Shown here: positions 1 to 4,585 of the stretch, piece by piece
How positions within the stretch are numbered: position 1 is the stretch's first letter
Layout of the letters: each line of letters begins with the position of its first letter
IMG/VR virus record: IMGVR_UViG_3300020180_000126
Span: 1 to 22,284 of that record
DNA from: a virus
Strand: one strand, 5' to 3'
DNA: 22,284 bases
Made by a program: the position numbers and the translations under genes
The notes under the pieces: model-generated
What the model saw: only the letters and a program-made list of their open reading frames with translations
Told to the model about the DNA's origin: nothing
Database searches by the model: none

Positions 1-187
1 GTCTGCCTAAGCATGCCAGTGTTCCGCATGGACACATTACCATTGGCGCTTCATCTAATTCGTATGCGGCCTGTTTGCCGCATTTGTCGCAGAAAAACGA
101 ACGCAGTGTTTTACCGCGATGCTTTGCCTGGATTAAATGGATTAGATATTCCTCCAGCGTTTCGAGAGTTCCTTCAATTACTTTCAT
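1..187 (-). CDS. Partial small zinc-ribbon protein (3' end off window)
   Basis: The ATG at 187 opens a frame that stays open to the window edge (62 codons seen). The visible protein begins MKVIEGTLETLEEYLIHL, which looks helical. It then has C33-x2-C36 and C52-P-C54, a pattern expected for a small zinc ribbon. It starts 5 nt after the stop of the upstream gene (193-417), so translation is probably coupled; no strong Shine-Dalgarno is seen. Function is unknown. Phages carry many such ribbons, which may bind nucleic acid or protein. The zinc-binding reading is inference from cysteine spacing only, and the C-terminus is missing. Confidence 0.6.
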   Translation of the reverse strand, partial: MKVIEGTLETLEEYLIHLIQAKHRGKTLRSFFCDKCGKQAAYELDEAPMVMCPCGTLACLGR

Positions 188-192
188 GTGAA

Positions 193-417
193 TTAAATCC
201 CAAGCCTCTCGTGCAATGATCGCAGGCTCGGAAACGGAATGGACTTGTACCACATTTCATCGAACCAGCAGACTGTTGCACCGCTCCAGTATGATAGAGT
301 TATCGCAGGCATTCCATTAATTGTCCCGCACCAATTTGTTGTTCCAAACATCGGGTAAGCACGCATGCCAGCTTTCTGAATATCTTCGAAATCAATCACG
401 GTAATACAGACAAACAT
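193..417 (-). CDS. Hypothetical protein, 74 aa
   Basis: I do not recognise this protein. The ATG at 417 is preceded by an AAGGGA Shine-Dalgarno, 6 nt upstream. The frame extends back to a TTG at 459, but that would overlap the upstream zinc-ribbon gene and lacks its own ribosome site, so 417 is preferred. The product begins MFVCITVIDFEDIQKAGM and is rich in Trp and Cys (NWCGT, ATVCWFDEMWY), with beta-type sequence. It lies between two cysteine-pair proteins in a tightly packed run of tiny genes. No function can be assigned. Confidence 0.6.
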   Translation of the reverse strand: MFVCITVIDFEDIQKAGMRAYPMFGTTNWCGTINGMPAITLSYWSGATVCWFDEMWYKSIPFPSLRSLHERLGI

Positions 418-442
418 TACATGTCCCTTAATTTCTCTGACT

Positions 443-691
443 CTACTTGCAGCTTTCAATCAATTGTTGGCCGCACGATTGGCACAACACCTTGTTTCCG
501 TTGTTTGCGATCGCCAGCGCCATCATTTCGCCGTCAACGAATTTGTGACTGCACCATTCACACTTATCCATCGGATTTCTTGAATTCCGCCTTACGTGCC
601 TAAAACCCTGGTTCATTTCCATGAAATCCAAGTCGCATTCTAATGCCTTAAAATTGACTTTACGAGCTGCGATTGTTTTCGATAATTCCAT
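443..691 (-). CDS. Small zinc-ribbon protein, 82 aa
   Basis: The first 40 residues are mixed and basic (RHVRRNSRNP). The second half carries C44-x2-C47 (CEWC) and C70-x2-C73 (CQSC), spaced 22 residues apart, as in small treble-clef or zinc-ribbon domains. The start at 691 lies just after the 37-aa membrane protein gene (698-811). A GAGG lies 13 nt upstream, which is long, and a nearer out-of-frame ATG at 698 makes only a short peptide. Zinc binding is inferred from the Cys spacing; the partner and role are unknown. It is one of three separate tiny zinc-ribbon genes in this accessory block. Confidence 0.65.
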   Translation of the reverse strand: MELSKTIAARKVNFKALECDLDFMEMNQGFRHVRRNSRNPMDKCEWCSHKFVDGEMMALAIANNGNKVLCQSCGQQLIESCK

Positions 692-697
692 GAGCCA

Positions 698-811
698 TCA
701 CTTAACCTCTTCGTCCTGGCTATCATCAGGATCGCAAATGAGGTAGCAACACAAAACACCGAACAGCAGGCATCCAGCAGCCACCGCGATGACCGCAAAA
801 ATATCAACCAT
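698..811 (-). CDS. Tiny single-pass membrane protein, 37 aa
   Basis: The ATG at 811 overlaps the stop of the upstream gene by 8 nt and follows AGGTGG. It encodes MVDIFAVIAVAAGCLLFG and continues to 37 residues. Residues 4 to 25 are almost wholly hydrophobic, enough for one transmembrane helix, with Cys residues at 14, 21, 22 and 26. The tail is acidic (DPDDSQDEEVK), so the C-terminus could sit on either face. It fills the only gap between the 804-1001 and 443-691 genes. Small phage membrane proteins include holins, superinfection-exclusion proteins and Rz-like proteins. No lysozyme is nearby, so I do not assign any of these roles. Confidence 0.6.
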   Translation of the reverse strand: MVDIFAVIAVAAGCLLFGVLCCYLICDPDDSQDEEVK

Positions 812-1001
812 TGACCACCTCGCTTTTATTCGCTCGGTGCAGCGCTTCCTCCGCAATTGCAATCTCTAATCCACGCCTGACGCCTTCCGCAAAATCCAGC
901 CTACTTGGATGCGATTTACCGGCTATCAATAATGCTTGGGTTCGATCTGTCTCATCCGTATAGATGGCTAATTGAATAGCCAGCCGCTCACGTAGTTCCA
1001 T
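804..1001 (-). CDS. Hypothetical helical protein, 65 aa
   Basis: The product starts MELRERLAIQLAIYTDETDR and is predicted mostly helical by composition, with an acidic and amphipathic pattern. The start at 1001 is chosen because GGAG lies 8 nt upstream; a second in-frame ATG at 1007 lies only 2 nt from the same GGAG. The 14-base initiation block GGAGAATGCAAATG is identical to the one before the 988-1278 gene. The start overlaps the 3' end of that upstream gene by 14 nt, so translation is likely coupled. Function unknown. Confidence 0.6.
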   Translation of the reverse strand: MELRERLAIQLAIYTDETDRTQALLIAGKSHPSRLDFAEGVRRGLEIAIAEEALHRANKSEVVNG

Positions 1002-1278
1002 TTGCATTCTCCTTATCGAAACTATCTCTAATCAGCAGCAGTGGCTCCAGTGCCTTTACTGCTGCACCTTGGCCGTTGTCGCGATCGTACAGTCCGACAC
1101 GCAGCATGCTTTCCCACAAATCCACCTTCAGGCTTCTGCCACGCAAATAAACACAGTAGAGACCACCATCAGCATCTTCGACGGTCATCGGCAGTCCAGC
1201 CTGCTTTTTGCTTGAGTTGAACAGCGCTACCAACACCTCAGCCTTGTCTAGTCCAGTGATGTCAATCGCATTACTCAT
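988..1278 (-). CDS. Hypothetical protein, 96 aa
   Basis: The product begins MSNAIDITGLDKAEVLVALF. The opening, a statement of 'IDITGLDKAEVLVALFNSSK' type, resembles small phage proteins of unknown role, with a beta-rich middle (GGLYCVYLRGRSLKVDL) and an acidic C-terminus. GGAG lies 8 nt before the ATG at 1278, and the in-frame ATG at 1284 is too close to it. The start overlaps the stop of the 1271-1504 gene, and its last codons (ENANGTT) contain the ribosome site of the next gene. No function is assigned. Confidence 0.6.
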   Translation of the reverse strand: MSNAIDITGLDKAEVLVALFNSSKKQAGLPMTVEDADGGLYCVYLRGRSLKVDLWESMLRVGLYDRDNGQGAAVKALEPLLLIRDSFDKENANGTT

Positions 1279-1504
1279 TTGCATTCTCCAATTCAAAAAG
1301 ACAAAGCACAATCGAAACATAATCAACCCCAGGCCGCATGCTACACATCCTGCCGCACGATTCCTCGACCTCATCGTCCGCGTGATTGCGTATGAAGTGC
1401 GCGATGTCCTTGCGGTTGCTGAGCGTCCGCGTGCCACCGCGTCCCGTGCGCCGTGACAGCACAATGCGGCGAATCGTTGGCACTGGTATTTCTGATAGTC
1501 TCAT
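1271..1504 (-). CDS. Hypothetical protein, 77 aa, N-terminus shared with neighbour
   Basis: Starts MRLSEIPVPTIRRIVLSRRT and ends LFELENANE. The first 11 residues match the pattern MxLSExxVPxI seen at the start of the adjacent 1510-1740 product, and the DNA around both ATGs is similar (ATCATG then A-purine-ACTATC). The rest of the two proteins differs. The start at 1504 is preferred over 1570, which would overlap the neighbour by 61 nt. Only a distant AAGGAAG precedes it. Middle residues are basic and then acidic (DDEVEES). Role unknown; the shared start suggests duplication of a 5' gene end followed by divergence or a swap of the body. Confidence 0.5.
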   Translation of the reverse strand: MRLSEIPVPTIRRIVLSRRTGRGGTRTLSNRKDIAHFIRNHADDEVEESCGRMCSMRPGVDYVSIVLCLFELENANE

Positions 1505-1509
1505 GATTT

Positions 1510-1740
1510 TTAATCGACTTCCTTTGCGAGACCCAACCCGAACTGAACAATCAGATACATCATTTGACATTCGGACTGCACAACCTCAGCGTGTTCGCCT
1601 TGAGTCTTAATTTTTGCATCAATCCACTTGGTTGCTGGCGAGTCATCCCCTGTTAGCACTGCCGAAATCCTGCGATACGTCGCAAGCGTGGATGGCTCGC
1701 CCGTTGAAATAGACGGAACTGATTTTTCAGATAGTTTCAT
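1510..1740 (-). CDS. Hypothetical protein, 76 aa (frame open upstream to 2010)
   Basis: Starts MKLSEKSVPSISTGEPSTLA and ends LGLAKEVD; the C-terminal half looks helical. The start at 1740 is chosen because its N-terminus matches that of the 1271-1504 product. The same frame is open back to 2010, which would give a 166-residue protein. That longer form starts with a hydrophobic segment (LVIKLIVIWAVVDIVLLPWW). It then reads a duplicated DNA block in a non-native, Arg-rich frame before reaching this protein. I favour the short form, but a chimeric long protein is possible. The ATG overlaps the stop of the truncated paralog (1738-1740). Function unknown. Confidence 0.5.
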   Translation of the reverse strand: MKLSEKSVPSISTGEPSTLATYRRISAVLTGDDSPATKWIDAKIKTQGEHAEVVQSECQMMYLIVQFGLGLAKEVD

Positions 1741-1946
1741 GATTGCACGCTCATTTCGACTGCCGAAAAGTTGTCGCTTCCGGCGGCAATCAGCATACGA
1801 TGCCTCAATGCACCGGAGCACTCGACCGGACGCACATTTATCATTTCCGACTCCGGCGGAATGTGCCCACGGATGGCAACTACCTTCCCGCTTTCGACAG
1901 TTACGTCGCCGCTGTCGAAAACGAACCTGCATACGCCACCACGGTA
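1738..1946 (-). pseudogene. Truncated duplicate of the 2920-3165 gene
   Basis: Read in the native frame, this stretch encodes the C-terminal two thirds of the 2920-3165 protein (for example FVFDSGDVTVE, GHIPPESEMINV, GALRHRMLIAAGSDNFSAVE). It ends with a different tail, MSVQS, before a stop at 1738. Just upstream of the block the frame has no ATG, and a stop lies about 50 nt further up. The homologous N-terminal MKMSRQECVIGF part is missing. Only internal starts exist, such as the ATG of EMINV, so an intact protein is unlikely. The copy is about 97 percent identical at DNA level, so the duplication is recent. Confidence 0.6.
1757..1946. repeat. Direct repeat copy 1 (about 190 bp)
   Basis: The block matches 2934-3126 in the same orientation. 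Differences are four scattered substitutions, a small cluster near the upstream end and one 3-base indel. Most differences in the shared coding frame are silent; one changes Ser to Gly. The high identity against short, diverse surroundings indicates a recent intragenomic duplication. Confidence 0.9.
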
Positions 1947-2010
1947 ACAGCACGATATCCACCACAGCCCAGATAACGATCAGCTTGATTACTAACATGA
2001 CATATCCCAT
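1947..2010 (-). other. Hydrophobic N-terminal coding remnant joined to the duplicated block
   Basis: The ATG at 2010 (or the one at 1998, after GGGA) opens a frame encoding MGYVMLVIKLIVIWAVVDIV then LLPWW, a convincing single transmembrane helix. Immediately after it the DNA enters the duplicated block at TACCGTGGTGGCG, which both repeat copies share. The frame continues through the block out of its native phase and on into the 1510-1740 gene. This looks like a small membrane-protein gene whose 3' end was replaced by the duplication. Confidence 0.4.
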
Positions 2011-2013
2011 AGT

Positions 2014-2313
2014 TCATCGAATCAAACTTGCGATCTTTGGTTGCGCCCAACAACCGCCAGCCTTAAACGTGTCCCAAGCGGGACCGATACCAATCTCGGC
2101 AATAATACGACGACCGTGCTGAGTGTGTTTCCATTCGTCAAACCTGTCTGCGACATTTCTGGTTAGTCCTTCCATTTCCAATCGCCTGTATTGTTTTGCG
2201 AGTAGTTGCGTTGCTTTAATCAGCAAGCAAATAGATTCTGGTGTCGGCGTTTTGTGGGCCGCATCGTAAATTTGAACTGCTTCTTCTATACTCATGATCG
2301 ATGAACAATCCAT
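2014..2313 (-). CDS. Hypothetical helical protein, 99 aa
   Basis: The product starts MDCSSIMSIEEAVQIYDAAH and is rich in helix-forming residues through position 70, ending in a Gly/Trp-containing segment (GIGPAWDTFKAGGCWAQPK). The ATG at 2313 sits 2 nt after the 3' arm of an inverted repeat (2316-2375) whose GGGAAC or CGGTG could act as a weak ribosome site. An internal ATG at 2295 has no ribosome site. The gene is separated from 2428-2541 by a 114-nt leader. No family recognised. Confidence 0.6.
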   Translation of the reverse strand: MDCSSIMSIEEAVQIYDAAHKTPTPESICLLIKATQLLAKQYRRLEMEGLTRNVADRFDEWKHTQHGRRIIAEIGIGPAWDTFKAGGCWAQPKIASLIR

Positions 2314-2315
2314 TG

Positions 2316-2375
2316 CACCGAAGTTCCCAACGACGGCTAAACTGCTTTAGTAAATCCACCGATGGGAACTCGGTG
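2316..2375 (-). promoter_or_regulatory. Structured leader hairpin upstream of the 2014-2313 gene
   Basis: On the plus strand CACCGAAGTTCCC (2316-2328) is the inverse of GGGAACTCGGTG (2364-2375), 12 bp with one bulged base. The loop is 35 nt and contains an inner CTAAA/TTTAG hairpin with a 4-nt loop. In the transcript the 3' arm ends 2 nt before the ATG, so folding would mask the initiation region. There is no T-run, so it is not a standard terminator. Read by eye only. Confidence 0.4.
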
Positions 2376-2427
2376 AATGGAAACGTTCCAAAGCTTTCGT
2401 ATATTCAGAATGGTTACTCAAATACGA

Positions 2428-2541
2428 CTATCCAATCAATCTCCGCTGCCGGCTCCGGTACTCTGCTGCTATCGAACGGGACTCCTCCACGGTCCGGCCC
2501 ATAATCGAAACAAACACACCATACTTACGCTGATTTACCAT
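2428..2541 (-). CDS. Tiny basic protein, 37 aa
   Basis: The ATG at 2541 lies 9 nt after GGAG and overlaps the end of the 2525-2803 gene by 17 nt. The product starts MVNQRKYGVFVSIMGRTVEE and ends QRRLIG; it has a short beta-like first half and an Arg-rich amphipathic helical second half (EESRSIAAEYRSRQRR). Such a shape could bind RNA or DNA, but this is only composition. Its last 14 bases (TTGATTGGATAGTC across the stop) are identical to those at the end of the 2920-3165 gene, pointing to a shared 3' junction. Confidence 0.5.
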   Translation of the reverse strand: MVNQRKYGVFVSIMGRTVEESRSIAAEYRSRQRRLIG

Positions 2542-2803
2542 CGGTGTGATCTCCTACAACAAGCATCTCCCGCAGCTTTTCATGACTAGGAAACGCATCG
2601 CAAATCTGCCTTGCGATCGCATCGCGATCTTGCGTCGGCCCTTCTGAATACCGTATTCTCGTTGGCTCGTAGTACGACTGGCAATCCCAAGTCTCGGACT
2701 GATGCCCGAGAGCCACATCGACTAGCGTACCGTCCGCGAGACGGTATCTCTCGTGTCGAATGAACGGCTGATTTGTGTTGCTTTCACTGATTCGTTCTGC
2801 CAT
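2525..2803 (-). CDS. Hypothetical protein, 92 aa, paralog of the 3197-3274 remnant
   Basis: Starts MAERISESNTNQPFIRHERY, has a central segment ending SYYEPTRIRYSEG, and a helical C-terminal part with DRDAIARQICDAFPSHEKLRE. That last part has a close match in the short remnant at 3197-3274. The ATG at 2803 lies 10 nt after GGAG; an ATG directly abutting the GGAG is out of frame. The open frame reaches a TTG at 2893, but the ribosome site supports 2803. A long inverted repeat (2842-2900) precedes it. No function recognised. Confidence 0.65.
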   Translation of the reverse strand: MAERISESNTNQPFIRHERYRLADGTLVDVALGHQSETWDCQSYYEPTRIRYSEGPTQDRDAIARQICDAFPSHEKLREMLVVGDHTDGKSA

Positions 2804-2841
2804 TTTCGTCCATCTCCAAAACGCCGCATAACAATTGATTG

Positions 2842-2900
2842 CAGAAAAGTTGCGGGTAAGCCTCTTCTGCAATGGTTGCGTCACTCGCCGCAACTTTCTG
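2842..2900 (-). promoter_or_regulatory. Inverted repeat in the leader of the 2525-2803 gene
   Basis: CAGAAAAGTTGCGG (2842-2855) and CCGCAACTTTCTG (2888-2900) form a 13-bp stem with one bulged A around a 32-nt loop. It lies about 40 nt upstream of the ATG at 2803 and has no T-run, so it is more likely an mRNA structure or an operator than a terminator. Its layout (12-13 bp arms, one bulge, loop near 33 nt) parallels the hairpin at 2316-2375. Confidence 0.4.
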
Positions 2901-2919
2901 AATCAAAGCGTTCGTCGGA

Positions 2920-3165
2920 CTATCCAATCAACTCGACTGCCGAAAAGTTGTCGCTCCCGGCAGCAATCAGCATACGATGCCTCAATGCACCGGAGCACTC
3001 GACCGGACGCACATTTATCATTTCCGACTCCGGCGGAATGTGCCCACGGATGGCAACTACCTTCCCGCCCTCGACAGTTACGTCGCCGCTGTCGAAAACG
3101 AACCTGTGTATCTCGCCACCACGGTAGCCGTTTTCAAATCCAATCACGCATTCTTGTCTAGACAT
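2920..3165 (-). CDS. Hypothetical beta-rich protein, 81 aa (intact repeat copy)
   Basis: Starts MSRQECVIGFENGYRGGEIH and continues with FVFDSGDVTVEGGKVVAIRG, a beta-rich sequence with many Gly turns. The start at 3165 has GGAG 8 nt upstream; the in-frame ATG at 3171 lies only 2 nt from it. The leader cassette at 3173-3205 precedes it. Residues from about 15 to 78 are duplicated, with about 97 percent DNA identity, at 1757-1946, where the N-terminus is lost. Function unknown, but an intact and a recently duplicated copy show this gene is mobile within the block. Confidence 0.65.
   Translation of the reverse strand: MSRQECVIGFENGYRGGEIHRFVFDSGDVTVEGGKVVAIRGHIPPESEMINVRPVECSGALRHRMLIAAGSDNFSAVELIG
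2934..3126. repeat. Direct repeat copy 2 (about 193 bp)
   Basis: Same orientation as the copy at 1757-1946, 1177 bp away over most of its length. This copy contains one extra codon near 3107-3112 and lies within an intact gene, so it is probably the donor. Confidence 0.9.
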
Positions 3166-3172
3166 TTTCATT

Positions 3173-3205
3173 CTCCGGTTCGAGTTTTGTTTCGGCTTAC
3201 TTGCC
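3173..3205 (-). repeat. Gene-leader cassette copy 1
   Basis: In transcript sense this reads GGCAAGTAAGCCGAAACAAA then ACTCGAACCGGAG. It matches leader copies at 4229-4267 and 4494-4537 over the CGAAAC-[AG]-AAAC core and the ACCGGAG ribosome site. Here its 5' end includes the stop of the 3197-3274 remnant. Confidence 0.65.
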
Positions 3206-3274
3206 GTTAAGTTCTCTCAGCTTTTCCGAAGTCGGAAAAGCTTCGCAAATTTCCTTAGCGATTGCGTCGCGATC
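3197..3274 (-). pseudogene. C-terminal remnant of a paralog of the 2525-2803 gene
   Basis: Codons here read DRDAIAKEICEAFPTSEKLR then ELNGK and a stop. They align with DRDAIARQICDAFPSHEKLRE of the 2525-2803 protein. The remnant follows directly, in the same frame, after the TGA (3275-3277) of the 3275-3643 gene. It is therefore either a tail cut off by a stop mutation or recombination, or a readthrough extension. It has no start codon of its own. Confidence 0.6.
3219..3242. promoter_or_regulatory. Perfect 11-bp palindrome with 2-base centre
   Basis: Arms AGCTTTTCCGA (3219-3229) and TCGGAAAAGCT (3232-3242) flank AG. It lies inside the 3197-3274 remnant. The matching stretch in the 2525-2803 gene is not palindromic, so the symmetry is particular to this copy. 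It could be a dimeric regulator site or a hairpin. Confidence 0.35.
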
Positions 3275-3643
3275 TCATCCTACAGTTGAGAAGCCCGGGT
3301 CCGCGAACACGGCCCTATCCCATGCTTTTTCCGCGTCTTCGAAGGTTCTAAAGAACCCAAGGAGTTCCCACCGCTCCACCGTCTCTCCCAATCGGCTGCT
3401 CGGAGGATACGCCTTGGTTGGCGAATGCATCATCCCGTTGCGGACCCAATTCCGCTTCGGCAACTCTAGCCATGCCTTCGCCGTTTCCGGTGTTGCTCGA
3501 ATTAGAGCAAACCTCTCATGTGCATTGGCATCACCCGTACCCCAGGCGTCTCCGTATACTGTGGCGGGGATGACTACTTTCTCCGTGCATTTTGCGTATG
3601 CAGGATCAACGTAATGGCCTTCAATTCCGATTTTTTTAATCAT
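3275..3643 (-). CDS. Hypothetical protein, 122 aa
   Basis: Starts MIKKIGIEGHYVDPAYAKCT and contains a segment ERFALIRATPETAKAWLELP followed by RNWVRNGMMHSP. Its C-terminal WELLGFFRTFEDAEKAWDRA looks like a small protein with a helix ending. The start at 3643 lies 8 nt after GGAG; the in-frame ATG at 3649 is 2 nt from it. It overlaps the stop of the HTH gene upstream by 8 nt. Its TGA at 3275 is followed in frame by a paralog tail (3197-3274). Function unknown. Confidence 0.65.
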   Translation of the reverse strand: MIKKIGIEGHYVDPAYAKCTEKVVIPATVYGDAWGTGDANAHERFALIRATPETAKAWLELPKRNWVRNGMMHSPTKAYPPSSRLGETVERWELLGFFRTFEDAEKAWDRAVFADPGFSTVG

Positions 3644-3950
3644 AATCATTTCTCCAAAAAGTAAGGGACCACGCTCGCATTCGCTTGCACGCATTCGCAT
3701 CGGGCACATGCTTGCCGCTCAGCCAGCGTCGGATAGTGTACTCACCGACTCCGCAATACTCCGCTAGTGCTCGCCGCGACACTCCGCTTGTCCGCACCAC
3801 GACAGCCAGCAGCGAATTTAGCCGCTCGCGTGTCGACTCCCAGTCGGCAGCGGGTGCATTGCGAGACTTGCCCTTGGTCCAATGGCCTCTTGGCCCGGTG
3901 CGATTGCCTACTGGCTTAGCCTTCGCGTGTGCTGCTGCTGTTGATGTCAT
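3636..3950 (-). CDS. Helix-turn-helix DNA-binding protein, 104 aa
   Basis: Residues 1-35 are a basic, Pro/Gly-rich tail (GNRTGPRGHWTKGKSRNAP). From about 38 the protein is helical (WESTRERLNSLLAVVVRTSG). A helix-turn-helix then follows at about 58-85, SRRALAEYCGVGEYTIRRWL with SGKHVP after it, in the style of XRE/Cro-type repressors or phage transcription factors. GGAG lies 8 nt before the ATG at 3950, and an in-frame ATG at 3956 is too close. It is probably a local regulator of phage genes, but its operator is not identified. The DNA-binding call is from motif shape; the target is unknown. Confidence 0.65.
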   Translation of the reverse strand: MTSTAAAHAKAKPVGNRTGPRGHWTKGKSRNAPAADWESTRERLNSLLAVVVRTSGVSRRALAEYCGVGEYTIRRWLSGKHVPDANACKRMRAWSLTFWRNDYD

Positions 3951-3966
3951 GGTCATTTCTCCGAGT

Positions 3967-4218
3967 CTATCCGAAAACAGCAACTGCGCAGTTGTATTGA
4001 CTAAACCACTTCGCGACTTCACCACCCTCGCTGCTTTTGTCGGGCGCTTCCAGGCCGCCACAATGGCCTGCCGCTCTCGCCGTGTCGTACATTGACGCAG
4101 CGAGGCTTCGCCCCTTGGCGAGGCGTCTCGCTGCGGCTAGCGACTTCGCAAATCCGTAAAATTCCTCTGCACATCCGTCCGCGCAGCGGTAGACGTTGTA
4201 TCCGATTATCTTGTTCAT
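3967..4218 (-). CDS. Hypothetical protein, 83 aa
   Basis: Starts MNKIIGYNVYRCADGCAEEF and contains an Ala/Arg-rich helix (AKSLAAARRLAKGRSLAASM), ending YNCAVAVFG. GGAG of leader cassette copy 2 lies 10 nt before the ATG at 4218. An ATG at 4228 opens a different, Arg-rich frame that abuts the GGAG and looks like a shadow. A short gap with GGAG separates it from the HTH gene. No family recognised. Confidence 0.6.
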   Translation of the reverse strand: MNKIIGYNVYRCADGCAEEFYGFAKSLAAARRLAKGRSLAASMYDTARAAGHCGGLEAPDKSSEGGEVAKWFSQYNCAVAVFG

Positions 4219-4228
4219 GATTCATCAT

Positions 4229-4267
4229 CTCCGGTTCGAGTTTCGTTTCGCGTCATTCGCTTGCCAT
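4229..4267 (-). repeat. Gene-leader cassette copy 2
   Basis: In transcript sense it begins ATGGCAAGCGAATGACGC and ends CGAAACTCGAACCGGAG. It shares ATGGCAAGCGAATGACGC exactly with copy 3 (4494-4537) and ACTCGAACCGGAG exactly with copy 1. The first bases form a four-codon mini-frame, Met-Ala-Ser-Glu-stop. Confidence 0.7.
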
Positions 4268-4274
4268 CAGTGGG

Positions 4275-4484
4275 TTACTTTGCTTCCCTCCACTGTCCGG
4301 AGGCGAGCATATGGGTCAACACACCACTCATGATTTTCTCACCTTGCTCATGGTGACATCCCGCGATAATGCGGCAGCCACCAGACTTTGCGAATGCTCG
4401 GCATTTTTCAATGCTGCCGACATACCAGACAGTTGCTGCGGTGCCGAAGTGTCCTTCTGCGTCGATTACTACTACGTTTGCCAT
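4275..4484 (-). CDS. Hypothetical protein, 69 aa
   Basis: Starts MANVVVIDAEGHFGTAATVW. It contains three cysteines and a CHHE stretch (GGCRIIAGCHHEQGEKIM) that could bind metal, though no full motif is seen. GGAG of leader cassette copy 3 lies 9 nt before the ATG at 4484; the in-frame ATG at 4490 is only 3 nt from it. It lies downstream of the 4586-4786 HTH gene, separated by a 101-nt leader with a perfect 8-bp inverted repeat. Function unknown. Confidence 0.6.
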   Translation of the reverse strand: MANVVVIDAEGHFGTAATVWYVGSIEKCRAFAKSGGCRIIAGCHHEQGEKIMSGVLTHMLASGQWREAK

Positions 4485-4493
4485 TTTCATCGT

Positions 4494-4537
4494 CTCCGGT
4501 TAGTGTTTCGTTTCGGCCTGCGTCATTCGCTTGCCAT
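4494..4537 (-). repeat. Gene-leader cassette copy 3
   Basis: In transcript sense it runs from ATGGCAAGCGAATGACGC through AGGCCGAAACGAAAC to ACTAACCGGAG. It is the longest of the three copies and again contains the Met-Ala-Ser-Glu-stop mini-frame. Copies 1-3 precede the genes at 3165, 4218 and 4484. Confidence 0.7.
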
Positions 4538-4549
4538 GTAATCATCTTA

Positions 4550-4575
4550 GCTATTGCTTCGACCGTTGCAATAGC
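4550..4575. promoter_or_regulatory. Perfect inverted octamer GCTATTGC / GCAATAGC
   Basis: GCTATTGC (4550-4557) and GCAATAGC (4568-4575) face each other across 10 bases, just downstream of the HTH gene 4586-4786. There is no T-run, so it fits a dimeric operator better than a terminator. The same octamer recurs at 4801-4808, with a 7-base form at 4846-4852. Confidence 0.45.
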
Positions 4576-4585
4576 GAAACGAAAG

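Noticed and set aside
1628-2122. 164-codon plus-strand frame
   Set aside because: It runs through the duplicated block opposite the minus-strand genes, its product is rich in Arg, Pro and Cys with no family look, and no other plus-strand gene is supported anywhere.
2345-2427. Short minus-strand TTG frame in the leader before 2313
   Set aside because: About 25 codons, no ribosome site, and it lies partly in the inverted repeat.
3201-3614. 137-codon plus-strand frame
   Set aside because: It lies opposite the 3275-3643 gene and the paralog remnant, and has no ribosome site.
4019-4228. Minus-strand frame starting at 4228
   Set aside because: Its ATG abuts the GGAG directly and its product is Arg-rich shadow; the frame from 4218 has the right spacing and better composition.
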